Origin: Burkholderia sp. WP9
Lineage (GTDB): Bacteria; Pseudomonadota; Gammaproteobacteria; Burkholderiales; Burkholderiaceae
NCBI RefSeq assembly: GCF_900104795.1
Contig: NZ_FNTG01000001.1
Coordinates: forward strand, 2,604,001 to 2,668,000
Reading direction: 5' to 3'
DNA length: 64,000 nt
Numbering within the stretch: the stretch's first letter is position 1; every line of letters starts with the position of its first letter. The notes beneath the pieces were generated by a model. It saw nothing but the letters and a program-made list of their open reading frames with translations. It was not told the DNA's origin and did not search any database. Both the position numbers and the translations under genes were made by a program. Shown here piece by piece: positions 36,424 to 45,718 of the stretch.

Positions 36424-36468
36424 AGCGGGTCTCGCAAACGGGACGGTGAAACAAAGGGTCGAACGGAC

Positions 36469-37161
36469 ATGCTAGAAGTAGAAAACCTGAACCAGTACTA
36501 CGGCGGCAGCCACATCCTGCGCGATGTGAAGCTCACCGTGCCCGACGGCAAACTCACTGTCCTGCTCGGCCGCAACGGCGTGGGTAAAACCACGCTGCTG
36601 CGCTGCCTGATGGGCGTCGTGCAGACGAAAAGCGGCTCGATCGCCTGGCGCGGCGCGCCGATCACCAAACTGCCGACCTACTCGCGCGTGGAAAAAGGCC
36701 TCGCTTATGTGCCGCAAGGCCGCGATATCTTTCCGCGGCTGACCGTCGAGGAAAATCTGCTGGTGGGCGCCGCCAGCAAGAAGGCGCCCAAGAAGATCCC
36801 GGATCGTATCTACGAACTGTTCCCGGTGTTAAAGGATATGCGCAACCGGCGCGGCGGCGATCTCTCCGGCGGGCAGCAGCAACAGCTCGCCATTGGCCGC
36901 GCGTTGATGAGCGATCCCCAACTGTTGATTCTCGACGAGCCCACCGAGGGCATTCAGCCTTCGATCATTCAGGATATCGGCCGCACGCTGCGTCAACTGG
37001 TCGAGGAAATGGGCATGACGGTGCTGCTCGTCGAGCAGTATTACGACTTCGCCAAAGAGATCGCGGATCGGTATTGGGTGATGAGCCGCGGCGAGATCAT
37101 CGCGGGCGGCGAAGGCGCCAATATGGATGCCGATGGCGTGCGCACGCTGATCGCCGTGTGA
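36469..37161 (+). CDS. urtE: Urea ABC transporter ATPase UrtE
   Basis: The protein has 230 residues and is LivF-like. LEVENLNQYYGGSHILRDV opens the protein. Walker A is LLGRNGVGKTTLLRCLMG, the signature LSGGQQQQLAIGRAL, Walker B LLILDEPTEGIQPS and the His switch region LLVEQYYDF. The QYYGGSHIL opening is specific to UrtE. It lies 45 bases after urtD; ureD follows after about 115. Confidence 0.94.
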   Translation: MLEVENLNQYYGGSHILRDVKLTVPDGKLTVLLGRNGVGKTTLLRCLMGVVQTKSGSIAWRGAPITKLPTYSRVEKGLAYVPQGRDIFPRLTVEENLLVGAASKKAPKKIPDRIYELFPVLKDMRNRRGGDLSGGQQQQLAIGRALMSDPQLLILDEPTEGIQPSIIQDIGRTLRQLVEEMGMTVLLVEQYYDFAKEIADRYWVMSRGEIIAGGEGANMDADGVRTLIAV

Positions 37162-37277
37162 GCGGCGTCACGCACCGCGCGTGCTATTCTCGACGCATCC
37201 TGTGGCAGCGTGGTTGAGCGCTGTCTGACGTGCGCAGGCACGTTTTGCTGTTCTCCGTCTGGTCGCATTTCATTCGC

Positions 37278-38159
37278 ATGTCGCTTCACGAAAATCACGC
37301 TACCCTCGCTATCGCGCAAGCCGGCGCGCATTCGCAATGGCGCGCGCGCCTTGAACTCGGTTTTGTCAGGGATGGCGAGCGGACTACGCTCAAGCATCGG
37401 CTGCATGATGGGCCTTTGCGGGTTCAAAGGCCGCTCTATCCGGAAGGATATGGCGTTTGTCATGCGGTGATCGTGCATCCGCCTGGTGGGATCGCGGGCG
37501 GTGATGAGCTCGCTATTGATGTTGCGGTTGGCGACGCAGCGCATGCTGTCATTACCACGCCTGGGGCGACCAAGTGGTACAAGTCCAATGGGCGTGAAGC
37601 GCAACAGCATATCGATGTGCGTGTCGGCGCGCGGGCGAAGCTCGATTGGCTGCCGCAAAACAATATCGTGTTCGATCAGGCTAATGCGAAGCTGGATTTT
37701 TCGTTGACGCTCGGTGAGGGTGCCACGGCTTTGGGATGGGATGCAACTCAACTCGGACGGCAGGCTGCCGGTGAGCGGTGGTCACAAGGGAGCTTGCGTT
37801 CGCTGTCGCGGATCGTTGGCGCTAACGGCGAGTTGCTTTGGCTCGAGCGGGCCAGCCTCTCGGCGAATGACTCGCTGCGCGATGCGGCTCAGGGGCTCGC
37901 CGGATTTCCTGCTTATGGAACGCTTTGGGCGGTCGGCGCGGCTTGCGATGATGCGCTCGCTGAAGCTTTGACCGCTCAGTTGTCGTTTAGTGGCTCGCTT
38001 AGAGGTGCGGCTTCTTGTGTGACCTCAGGGGTGGTGATCGTGCGCGCTGTCTCGCGGTCTATGGAGACGCTGCAGCAGGCTTTGACTCAGTGCTGGCTTC
38101 AGTTGCGGCCGGTCGTGCATGGGGTTGGGGCTGTGCCTTTGCGGATTTGGGCGACTTGA
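37278..38159 (+). CDS. ureD: Urease accessory protein UreD (UreH)
   Basis: The protein has 293 residues. [35 protein letters not shown] (about 15-50) and [13 protein letters not shown] are the UreD signatures; [12 protein letters not shown] and [14 protein letters not shown] follow. It is the scaffold that binds apo-urease and recruits UreF and UreG for nickel insertion. I prefer the ATG that gives [11 protein letters not shown]; a GTG 16 codons earlier is also open. Unusually it is separated from ureA by about 4.4 kb of unrelated genes and sits instead at the end of the urt operon. Confidence 0.92.
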   Translation: MSLHENHATLAIAQAGAHSQWRARLELGFVRDGERTTLKHRLHDGPLRVQRPLYPEGYGVCHAVIVHPPGGIAGGDELAIDVAVGDAAHAVITTPGATKWYKSNGREAQQHIDVRVGARAKLDWLPQNNIVFDQANAKLDFSLTLGEGATALGWDATQLGRQAAGERWSQGSLRSLSRIVGANGELLWLERASLSANDSLRDAAQGLAGFPAYGTLWAVGAACDDALAEALTAQLSFSGSLRGAASCVTSGVVIVRAVSRSMETLQQALTQCWLQLRPVVHGVGAVPLRIWAT

Positions 38160-38184
38160 ATTTGGTGGGTTTTTTTGGTTTTTG

Positions 38185-38375
38185 GGCCTTTCTTGATTTC
38201 TTCGCGGTCTATTAGCGTTGCCCCTGTGCGGGGCGGCACTTACTTTCTTTGCCGCCGCAAAGAAAGTAAGCAAAGAAAGCGGCTTTGAACCGCCAGCTTA
38301 TAAGCGGGTCTCCCGCGCAGCCACGGTAGTGGTGCATCTGGAATCTGGGTTCTCGCACATTCCCCGTCTGTGACA
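38185..38375 (+). repeat. Dispersed hairpin repeat, copy 3
   Basis: This is a full-length copy: GGCCTTTCTTGATTTCTT, GGTCTATTAGCG, hairpin A (GCCCCTGTGCGGGGC), hairpin B with a perfect 14-bp stem (CTTACTTTCTTTGC at 38239-38252 and its complement at 38257-38270 around CGCC), then AAGCGGGTCTC and GTGGTGCATCTGGAATC. It follows ureD directly in the same direction, as copies 1 and 2 follow cbiX and cobA. The stem differs from copy 1 at two places and each change is matched on the other strand. Confidence 0.87.
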
Positions 38376-38552
38376 CAGCAGTCATTCTTCCGGCGGCGCT
38401 GCGCGCGCCGTCGCGGTCGTCTTTGGTTGAGTCCGTTTCTTTCATCGGGGCTCCTCTGCTGTCCATTCGGGCTCCTAGGTGCGTGGTCGCACAGAGCGCA
38501 TGAGGCAATCCTCCTACAATCGTTCGCGCAGTTGAACGCTAAGGATGAACCC

Positions 38553-40241
38553 ATGCGTGTCGTATTCCTCGTCCTGCTAACAATCGTATGCTGCGCCTGT
38601 TCGCAGCAGGATAGTCGCGTCGCCATTTCTGCTGAAAATCCCGGCATCGAAAACGCTCTGCACGCGTGGAGAGACAAGTTCGACCCGCTGTGGCGATATA
38701 AGCGCGCAACATGCGGCGCCGGAGCCGCCGCCCTCGCGGATATGAAAGGTCTGTTTCAACAGCTTTTGCATGTGTCGACTGCCACGGCCTGCGAGCGTTT
38801 GACGGCGCTGCCCGAAACCTACCATGTGCAAGTCGACGGCTCTCAGGCGAGCGTGGTGATCCAGAACGCCGATGGGCGCCCCGGCCGTCAGGTCCATTTC
38901 ATTCTCTCGTCTTCTGCCGGCGGCTGGGTAGTCCAGAAAGTGTTAGCCGCAAGCGCGCAGGCCACAACGACTATCTTCGACACAACGCAGTCCGGCTCCG
39001 GCGATGGTCGCATCGAGCCCGCTTATTCGACATGGATTCCGCACGGCGCAGCACCCTGGGACATCACACACGTCATTACCTACGGCCAATCGCTCAGCCA
39101 GGGCTTTTTTAACAAGCCCGTTTTGTCCATCCATCAGCGTTATTCGTCACTGCGCTTCATTGGCGGCGTGCGCGCTCAAGACGGCGTCCAGGACGGAGGC
39201 GTCGAGGTTGCGTACAGGCAGTTCGTGCCGCTCATCGAGACTCAATGGGGCGACAAAGCCGAGACGCCCACCAGCGGGACGCTGAATATGGCCACGCAGT
39301 TGATCGAACAGGAGAACCTGCAAGATCACGCAAAGCTTCCCTACCAGTTCGTTGGGTCGGCACCAGGTGAAGGCTCCATGGACATTGCGACGCTGTCGGC
39401 ACCAGGACGCTATTACACACGGCTCTTGCGCGACATCGCTCAGGGAAAACGGCTTGCGGACGCCCAAGGCAAGACGTACGGCGTCGGCGCAATCACATGG
39501 ACGCAAGGGGAAGCCGATGATTCCAGCCAGACATCCATTCCAACTTATGTCGCAAAGCTCAGGACCCTGCGGGCCGACGTCGATCGGAACGCCAAGGCAC
39601 TGACCGGACAGAAGCAGGACGTCGAGATGATCACCTATCAAGTGGCCACGAATCGCCGTTTCGATCAGCAGTACCCGCATATCGCGCTCGCCCTCCTCGC
39701 GGCCAGCCACGAAGATCCGCACATCCATCTGGCGGTGCCAATGTATCTCTTTCGATACGTGGACGGCGGACACACGGACAATCGCAGCACCGAATGGATG
39801 GGCGCCTACTACGGCCTGGTCCTGAAGCGGATTCTGATCGACCGCGAGACGTGGAAACCCCTCGAGCCGCTGACCTGGCAACGCGAGGGCACCACGGCCA
39901 CGCTGCGCTTCAATGTCCCCGCGCCGCCACTCAGGTGGGACACGACGCAAGTCGCCGGCAATTCGGACTACGGTTTCGCACTGCGCCTGCCTTCGGGTAA
40001 CTTGCTGCCGATCCGTTCGGTATCCATCACCGGACCCGACGAGGTACGAATTGCCGCCCAATCACCGATCCCCGCCGGTACGCACGTGGAGTACGCCTTC
40101 AATGGTGTCGGCGTCGCGGGCAGCCGGTACGGCCCGCGTGGCAATCTGCGAGATTCACAGGGCGACGCGATCCGGTTTAACGACGGCCGCGAATCGATGC
40201 GTCTGGACAACTGGTGCGTGATCTTCGACGTGCAGCTTTAG
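38553..40241 (+). CDS. SGNH-hydrolase lipoprotein (SASA-like acetylesterase)
   Basis: The protein has 562 residues. A short lipoprotein-type signal (MRVVFLVLLTIVCCAC) ends in a lipobox-like Cys16. A unique N-terminal region (to about 165) precedes a domain like sialate O-acetylesterases: ITYGQSLSQGF with the nucleophile Ser180, TWTQGEADD (318-322) and YVDGGHTDN, where Asp404 and His407 complete the triad. These enzymes remove acetyl groups from sugars. The last 120 residues look beta-rich. AAGGA precedes the ATG. An acyltransferase-3 gene follows at once, so the pair may set the acetylation of a surface sugar. Confidence 0.75.
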   Translation: MRVVFLVLLTIVCCACSQQDSRVAISAENPGIENALHAWRDKFDPLWRYKRATCGAGAAALADMKGLFQQLLHVSTATACERLTALPETYHVQVDGSQASVVIQNADGRPGRQVHFILSSSAGGWVVQKVLAASAQATTTIFDTTQSGSGDGRIEPAYSTWIPHGAAPWDITHVITYGQSLSQGFFNKPVLSIHQRYSSLRFIGGVRAQDGVQDGGVEVAYRQFVPLIETQWGDKAETPTSGTLNMATQLIEQENLQDHAKLPYQFVGSAPGEGSMDIATLSAPGRYYTRLLRDIAQGKRLADAQGKTYGVGAITWTQGEADDSSQTSIPTYVAKLRTLRADVDRNAKALTGQKQDVEMITYQVATNRRFDQQYPHIALALLAASHEDPHIHLAVPMYLFRYVDGGHTDNRSTEWMGAYYGLVLKRILIDRETWKPLEPLTWQREGTTATLRFNVPAPPLRWDTTQVAGNSDYGFALRLPSGNLLPIRSVSITGPDEVRIAAQSPIPAGTHVEYAFNGVGVAGSRYGPRGNLRDSQGDAIRFNDGRESMRLDNWCVIFDVQL

Positions 40242-40276
40242 CACGCCCCGAAGAACCGCCCGCATTGCGCGCAAAT

Positions 40277-41380
40277 ATGAATCCGATCGAGCAAATGGTG
40301 AGAGACGAGCGCATCAGAGGCGGCATGGCAATTTCCATCACTGCGATCGTGTGCGCCGATGCCATTCGCAGAGTCGGCGATGCCGGTTTTCTGCAGGATG
40401 GGCATGTAGCCCGCCTCCTGAAGGTCGTTCAGTACGCCGCGAGCACGCTTGGATACCCGACGCTCTTCTTCCTGCTCGGCCTGGGTACGGTTGCGTGTTT
40501 GCAGCACTCACGCGGCCGGTTCCTGAAATCAGTTGCCCTGACCGTTCTCTATCCCTATCTGCTTTGGTCGATAGTGCAGACGGGCGTGCAGTGGTTCGTG
40601 GCTCAATCTCGAGGGTACGCGCTCCAGCAGATCGAATTGACTCGTCTGGCATGGGCGCCCGTCGGACAATTCTGGTTTCTCTACGCGCTTTTCGTCTGCC
40701 AGATCGTGACGTGCCTCACCGTATGGCCACGGTCCAGCACATCCCGGCACGCCTTGACGGTGGCGAATCGCTGTCTGATTTCCGCACTGATCGTTGTCGG
40801 CGCGATAGTCGCCACGCGCAGTCACTGGGGCATCGTCACGATGACGTGTTGGGGCCTTGTGTTCTTTCTATCCGGCGTGCTGTTCGGCTCCCGATGGAAC
40901 CGGCATGGCAAGCGCACGCCCGGCCTTCTCGTCGCGCCGGCAACGGCAATTGCCTTTGCAGCCGCTGCTATCGTAGGACAACGCTTTGGCGACTACATGA
41001 ACCCATACTCGCTGCCAGCGAGTTTCCTGGGTATCGCCGCGGCCATTTCGGTAGGAGGATGCCTCGGACTATGGCGCAGCTCGCGCTGGATCGTCTCGCT
41101 CGGCTCGTCGTGGAAGCCGGTCTATCTGCTGCATGTGCTGGCAATCGCCTCGACCTGGAATGCGTTGCTGGCGCTCGGCATCAGTCAGCCGGTTGTCCAC
41201 GTTGTGCTCGGTATTGCGACCGGTCTCACAGTGCCGGTAGCGATGTATCTAGTGACGCGACGCCTGGGAATCGCCGCCTGGGCAGGCTTCGGGGAGCCGG
41301 CGGCGGCACCGGGCGAGGACGCGCAGTTTTCGGGGCTCGCGGCGCAGAGTCCAGGCAAGGCGGTCAAGTCGCGTGCGTGA
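40277..41380 (+). CDS. Acyltransferase-3 family membrane protein
   Basis: The protein has 367 residues with about ten hydrophobic helices and the overall layout of the acyltransferase_3 (OafA/OpgC/NodX-like) family. Pieces include TLGYPTLFFLLGLGTV, LYPYLLWSIVQ, APVGQFWFLYALFVC (the family F-W-F-L-Y pattern) and KPVYLLHVLAIA near the C-terminus. Such proteins transfer acetyl or succinyl groups to glycans across the inner membrane. The ATG lacks a good ribosome site; a GTG at 40214 inside the previous gene is an alternative. It is paired with the preceding putative esterase. Confidence 0.75.
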   Translation: MNPIEQMVRDERIRGGMAISITAIVCADAIRRVGDAGFLQDGHVARLLKVVQYAASTLGYPTLFFLLGLGTVACLQHSRGRFLKSVALTVLYPYLLWSIVQTGVQWFVAQSRGYALQQIELTRLAWAPVGQFWFLYALFVCQIVTCLTVWPRSSTSRHALTVANRCLISALIVVGAIVATRSHWGIVTMTCWGLVFFLSGVLFGSRWNRHGKRTPGLLVAPATAIAFAAAAIVGQRFGDYMNPYSLPASFLGIAAAISVGGCLGLWRSSRWIVSLGSSWKPVYLLHVLAIASTWNALLALGISQPVVHVVLGIATGLTVPVAMYLVTRRLGIAAWAGFGEPAAAPGEDAQFSGLAAQSPGKAVKSRA

Positions 41381-41470
41381 CTTGCGTCATCGGGATAGTC
41401 GTCGCAGCATCGAGCATGTGCAGCGCGTGATCATTGCGCTCGCCGCCTTTCACCTTCGTAAGACGAGGTT

Positions 41471-41487
41471 TGCACCAATTTGGCGCG
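41471..41487 (+). promoter_or_regulatory. NtrC binding site upstream of the urease half-operon
   Basis: TGCACCAATTTGGCGCG is close to the NtrC consensus dyad TGCACCA-N3-TGGTGCA (13-14 of the defined positions by eye). It begins 80 bases before the -24 element of the promoter at 41551. A second, weaker match (TGCACCGCCATGGCACA) overlaps that promoter. Confidence 0.7.
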
Positions 41488-41550
41488 TCGCGCCGCTTCA
41501 ATTACGTGCGCCCGTTATTCCGTCGGCCGCCAGCCTATGCTGCACCGCCA

Positions 41551-41566
41551 TGGCACATACCTTGCA
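41551..41566 (+). promoter_or_regulatory. Sigma-54 (-24/-12) promoter upstream of the binding protein and ureABCEFG
   Basis: TGGCACATACCTTGCA matches the RpoN consensus TGGCACG-N4-TTGCA at every essential base, with GG and GC ten bases apart. The transcript would start near 41578. That leaves no leader for an ATG at 41582 and supports the start at 41642 for the binding protein. Confidence 0.85.
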
Positions 41567-41641
41567 TAAAAATCCCCCACGATGCTGCCGCACCCTGACG
41601 GCAGCCGACCGGCTCGCTACCACCACCTCCGCTCACAGAAC

Positions 41642-42445
41642 ATGACACGATCGACTCTCCGCCCCGCGCGTCGCGCTTGGCTCGCCGCATTGTTGCTCTC
41701 GCCCACCCTCGCCATCCAAGCGCCCGCCGCTCACGCGGACACACTCGATAACATTGCCAAGGCCGGCGTGCTGAAAGTCGCCGTGCCGGAAGACTATCCG
41801 CCGTTCGGTTCGGTCGGCGCGGACATGAAGCCGCAAGGCTACGATATCGACACGGCCGCCCTGCTCGCGAAGTCGATGAACGTGAAGCTCGAACTCGTGC
41901 CGGTCAATAGCGCCAACCGTATTCCGTATCTGCAAACAGGCAAGGTCGATCTGGTGATCTCGTCGCTCGGCAAAACGCCGGATCGCGAGAAGGTGATCGA
42001 TTTTTCGACGGCCTATGCGCCGTACTACCAGGGCGTGTTCGGTCCCGCCGACATCAAGGTCAGCGGCCCCGCCGACCTGACCGGCAAGACAGTCGGCGCA
42101 ACCCGCGGTGCGCTGGAAGAGATCGGTCTCACGCAAATGGCGCCGAACGCGACCATCAAGCGCTTCGAGGACAACAACGCAACGATCGCCGCGTTCCTCT
42201 CGGGCCAGGTGCAGTTGATCGCCGCGGGCAACATCGTCGCGGCCGCGATCCTCGCGAAGAATCCGCCGCGCCGCCCGGAACCGAAGTTCGTCATCAAGAA
42301 TTCGCCGTGCTTCGTCGGCATGAACAAGAACGAGCCGCGCCTGCAGCAAAAAGTGAACGCGGCCATCGCACAGGCGAAGCAGGACGGCACGCTCAACACG
42401 ATGTCGAAGAAGTGGTTCAGCGCGCCGCTGCCGACCGATCTGTAA
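41642..42445 (+). CDS. Amino-acid-type periplasmic binding protein (orphan)
   Basis: The protein has 267 residues. A Sec signal (AWLAALLLSPTLAIQAPAAHA) precedes an SBP_bac_3 fold: LKVAVPEDYPPFGSVGADMKPQGYDID, DLVISSLGKTPDREKVIDFSTAYA, GKTVGATRGALEE. These bind polar amino acids or related small molecules. No permease or ATPase adjoins, so it must use another transporter or act as a sensor. It is the first gene after a sigma-54 promoter and precedes ureA by 175 bases, which places it in the nitrogen regulon. The ligand is not predictable. Confidence 0.85.
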   Translation: MTRSTLRPARRAWLAALLLSPTLAIQAPAAHADTLDNIAKAGVLKVAVPEDYPPFGSVGADMKPQGYDIDTAALLAKSMNVKLELVPVNSANRIPYLQTGKVDLVISSLGKTPDREKVIDFSTAYAPYYQGVFGPADIKVSGPADLTGKTVGATRGALEEIGLTQMAPNATIKRFEDNNATIAAFLSGQVQLIAAGNIVAAAILAKNPPRRPEPKFVIKNSPCFVGMNKNEPRLQQKVNAAIAQAKQDGTLNTMSKKWFSAPLPTDL

Positions 42446-42620
42446 GCGTGCCGTTAGGCGAAATTGATACCGTGACCGGCTTATCCGGCATTGCATTCGT
42501 CATGGACGCATCCCGTGCCTCGCACCTGATCGCAGCCATGACGCGCAGCGCCTATCATTGTCGCAGCCGGTCCCGACGAGGACCGCCGCCACAACCGTTG
42601 CAACCCTACGCATACATTCG

Positions 42621-42923
42621 ATGAAGCTGACACCTCGCGAGAAGGACAAGCTGCTGATCTTCACCGCCGCGCTGCTTGCCGAACGGCGCCGCGCACGCGG
42701 CCTCAAACTGAACTACCCGGAAGCGATCGCCTTCATCACCGCCGCGCTGATGGAAGCGGCGCGCGACGGCAAGACCGTCGCCGAAGTGATGCACTACGGC
42801 ACCACGCTGCTCACCCGTGACGACGTCATGGAAGGCGTGCCCGAGATGATTCCCGACATCCAGGTCGAAGCGACGTTCCCCGACGGCACCAAGCTCGTCA
42901 CCGTTCACCACCCGATTCCCTGA
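42621..42923 (+). CDS. ureA: Urease gamma subunit
   Basis: The protein has 100 residues, the full length for the family. It opens [23 protein letters not shown] and contains [13 protein letters not shown] and [15 protein letters not shown]. It forms the (UreABC)3 urease with UreB and UreC. An in-frame start further upstream is not needed: this ATG gives the canonical N-terminus. UreB starts 35 bases after its stop. Confidence 0.97.
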   Translation: MKLTPREKDKLLIFTAALLAERRRARGLKLNYPEAIAFITAALMEAARDGKTVAEVMHYGTTLLTRDDVMEGVPEMIPDIQVEATFPDGTKLVTVHHPIP

Positions 42924-42958
42924 TCACAGAGATCATCCATCCCATAAGGCAAGCCCAG

Positions 42959-43264
42959 ATGATTCCCGGCGAACTCCTCATCGACGACGGCGAACACGAG
43001 CTCAACGCGGGCCGCGCGACCGTCACGGTGGTCGTGTCGAATACCGGCGACCGTCCGGTGCAGATCGGCTCCCACTATCACTTTTACGAAGTGAACGAGG
43101 CACTCGCGTTCGATCGCGAGGCTGCGCGCGGCTTTCGCCTGAACATCGCGGCGGGCACCGCCGTGCGCTTCGAGCCCGGTCAGGAGCGCACCGTCGAACT
43201 GGTCGAACTGGCGGGCGATCGCGTCGTCTACGGCTTCAACGGCAAGGTGATGGGCAAGCTGTGA
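42959..43264 (+). CDS. ureB: Urease beta subunit
   Basis: The protein has 101 residues. [40 protein letters not shown] and the end [10 protein letters not shown] are diagnostic. UreB packs over the alpha-subunit active site and helps the flap that opens for UreDFG. AAGG lies ahead of the ATG. Confidence 0.97.
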   Translation: MIPGELLIDDGEHELNAGRATVTVVVSNTGDRPVQIGSHYHFYEVNEALAFDREAARGFRLNIAAGTAVRFEPGQERTVELVELAGDRVVYGFNGKVMGKL

Positions 43265-43319
43265 TGCGCCACGCGCGCTCCTTCGCCTGAACCGCCCTGC
43301 TCATTTCCGGACCCACACC

Positions 43320-45026
43320 ATGACATTACGCATTGGCCGCCGCGCATACGCGGAAATGTTCGGCCCCACCACCGGCGACCGCGTGCGCCTCGCCGACACC
43401 GAGTTGCTGATCGAAGTCGAGCGCGACTTCACCACCTACGGCGAAGAAGTGAAATTCGGCGGCGGCAAAGTGATTCGCGACGGCATGGGCCAGTCGCAAC
43501 GCGTGCATGCCGACGTGGTCGATACCGTCGTGACGAATGCGGTGATTCTCGATCACTGGGGCATCGTCAAGGCCGACATCGGCATCAAGAACGGCCGCAT
43601 CGCCGCGATCGGCAAAGCGGGCAATCCCGACATCCAGCCGAACGTGACGATCGCGATCGGCGCCTCCACCGAAGTGATCGCGGGCGAAGGCCTGATCGTG
43701 ACGGCGGGCGGCATCGATACGCACATTCACTTCATCAGCCCGCAGCAGATCGAAGAAGCGCTCGCGAGCGGCGTGACCACGATGCTCGGCGGCGGTACGG
43801 GTCCAGCCACGGGTACGAACGCAACCACCTGCACGCCGGGTCCGTGGCATCTCGAACGCATGCTGCAAGCGGCCGACGGTTATCCGATGAACCTCGGCTT
43901 TCTCGGCAAAGGCAACGTGAGCCAGCCGCAACCGGCGCTCGAGCAGATCGCCGCGGGCGCGATCGGGCTGAAGCTGCACGAGGACTGGGGCACGACGCCT
44001 GCCGCGATCGACAACTGCCTCTCCGTTGCGGACGACACCGACACGCAGGTCGCGATTCACACGGACACGCTGAACGAAGCGGGTTTCGTCGAAGCGACCG
44101 TGGCCGCGTTCAAGGGCCGCACGATCCACACGTATCACACGGAAGGCGCGGGCGGCGGCCATGCGCCGGACATCATCAAGGTATGCGGCGAAGCGAACGT
44201 GCTGCCCTCCTCGACCAATCCGACGCGCCCCTACACCGTCAACACGCTCGAAGAGCATCTCGACATGCTGATGGTGTGCCACCACCTGGATCCGTCGATT
44301 GCGGAAGACATCGCCTTTGCGGAATCGCGCATTCGCCGCGAGACCATCGCCGCCGAAGACATCCTGCACGACCTCGGCGCGCTGTCCATGCTGTCGTCGG
44401 ATTCGCAGGCCATGGGCCGGGTGGGCGAAGTGATCATTCGCACGTGGCAGACGGCGCACAAGATGAAAGTGCAACGCGGCGCGCTGCCCGAAGACAACGC
44501 GCGGCACGACAACTTCCGCGCCAAGCGCTACGTCGCCAAGTACACGATCAACCCGGCGATCACGCACGGCATCGCGCATGAAGTCGGCTCGATCGAGCCG
44601 GGCAAGTGGGCCGACCTGGTGTTCTGGGAGCCGGCGTTCTTCGGCATCAAGCCGTCGCTGATTCTCAAGGGCGGCATGATCGCGATGGCGCAGATGGGCG
44701 ACCCGAACGCGTCGATCCCCACACCGCAGCCGGTGCACTATCGCGAGATGTTCGCGACGCGCGGCGGCGCATTGGGGCGCACGTCGCTCACCTTCGTCTC
44801 GCAGATGGCCGCGGACGCCGGCGTCGCCGAACGCTATGGTCTGAACAAGCGTATCGTTGCGGTCAAGAACTGCCGCAACATTTCGAAGGCAGACATGATC
44901 CACAACGCGTGGCGTCCGGCGATCAGCGTCGATCCGGAAACCTATCAGGTGATCGCCGACGGTCAGTTGCTGACCTGCGAACCGGCCACCGTGCTGCCGA
45001 TGGCGCAACGCTACTTCCTGTTCTGA
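43320..45026 (+). CDS. ureC: Urease alpha subunit (catalytic)
   Basis: The protein has 568 residues. Nickel ligands and active-site parts are visible: [14 protein letters not shown] supplies two His, LKLHEDWG contains the Lys that is carbamylated to bridge the nickel ions, [17 protein letters not shown] has two more His, MVCHHLD is the mobile flap with the conserved Cys-His, and [10 protein letters not shown] and GRVGEV follow. It hydrolyses urea to ammonia and carbamate in the cytoplasm. All key residues are present. Confidence 0.98.
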   Translation: MTLRIGRRAYAEMFGPTTGDRVRLADTELLIEVERDFTTYGEEVKFGGGKVIRDGMGQSQRVHADVVDTVVTNAVILDHWGIVKADIGIKNGRIAAIGKAGNPDIQPNVTIAIGASTEVIAGEGLIVTAGGIDTHIHFISPQQIEEALASGVTTMLGGGTGPATGTNATTCTPGPWHLERMLQAADGYPMNLGFLGKGNVSQPQPALEQIAAGAIGLKLHEDWGTTPAAIDNCLSVADDTDTQVAIHTDTLNEAGFVEATVAAFKGRTIHTYHTEGAGGGHAPDIIKVCGEANVLPSSTNPTRPYTVNTLEEHLDMLMVCHHLDPSIAEDIAFAESRIRRETIAAEDILHDLGALSMLSSDSQAMGRVGEVIIRTWQTAHKMKVQRGALPEDNARHDNFRAKRYVAKYTINPAITHGIAHEVGSIEPGKWADLVFWEPAFFGIKPSLILKGGMIAMAQMGDPNASIPTPQPVHYREMFATRGGALGRTSLTFVSQMAADAGVAERYGLNKRIVAVKNCRNISKADMIHNAWRPAISVDPETYQVIADGQLLTCEPATVLPMAQRYFLF

Positions 45027-45028
45027 CC

Positions 45029-45718
45029 ATGCGTACCATCGACAAACTGATTGTGCCGCATCTGAAGCTCGCGCCCGTGCTGGTGAAGCGCGCGCCGACC
45101 TTGACGCTGGCGTTCGACGACCGGCGCAAGAGCCGGCTCGCGGCCACGCTCGACAGCGGCGAAGAAGTCGCGCTGGTGTTGCCGCGCGGCACCGTGCTGC
45201 GAGACGGCGACGTGCTGATCGCCGACGACGGCGGCCTCGTGCGCGTCGTCGCGGCACCTGAAACGGTCCTCTACGTGCGCGCGAAAGATGCGCTGACTCT
45301 GACTCGCGCCGCTTATCACCTCGGCAATCGTCATACGCCGGTGGAAGTCGGCACCGATTATCTGAAGCTCGAATACGATCCGGTGCTGGCCGATATGCTC
45401 AAGCGCATCGGCGCAACGGTCGATCAGGTTTCGATGCCATTCCAGCCGGAATCCGGCGCGTATGGCGGCGGCCATAAACATGGTCACGACGAGACCTTTG
45501 CCGAAGACTACGCGCTCGCGCAGCAGGTGTTCGGCGAGCATCATGGGCATGAGCATTCGCATGACCATGAACATGGGCATAGTCACGCGGCGCATGAGCA
45601 TTCGCATGCGCACGATCACGGCCATGACCATGCGCACGATCATGACCACGATCACGGCGATAACGTCCACGACGAATCGTGCGGCCACGGACATCACCAT
45701 CATCATGCGCATCGCTGA
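45029..45718 (+). CDS. ureE: Urease nickel chaperone UreE with long His-rich tail
   Basis: The protein has 229 residues. The peptide-binding N-domain (about 1-75) and metal domain (to about 150, with [19 protein letters not shown] holding the conserved His) are followed by a tail of about 75 residues in which nearly every second or third position is His, with Asp, Gly and Glu. That tail is unusually long; typical UreE ends have 10-15 His. It delivers and probably stores nickel. It starts two bases after ureC and overlaps ureF by 14 bases. Confidence 0.95.
   Translation: MRTIDKLIVPHLKLAPVLVKRAPTLTLAFDDRRKSRLAATLDSGEEVALVLPRGTVLRDGDVLIADDGGLVRVVAAPETVLYVRAKDALTLTRAAYHLGNRHTPVEVGTDYLKLEYDPVLADMLKRIGATVDQVSMPFQPESGAYGGGHKHGHDETFAEDYALAQQVFGEHHGHEHSHDHEHGHSHAAHEHSHAHDHGHDHAHDHDHDHGDNVHDESCGHGHHHHHAHR

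Noticed and set aside
41582..41641. An earlier ATG for the amino-acid binding protein
   Set aside because: It would fall only a few bases after the predicted sigma-54 transcript start and would place 20 unrelated residues before a proper signal peptide.
43326..45257. A 643-codon minus-strand frame opposite ureC
   Set aside because: It is the mirror of a complete urease alpha gene; its composition is that of an antisense shadow.
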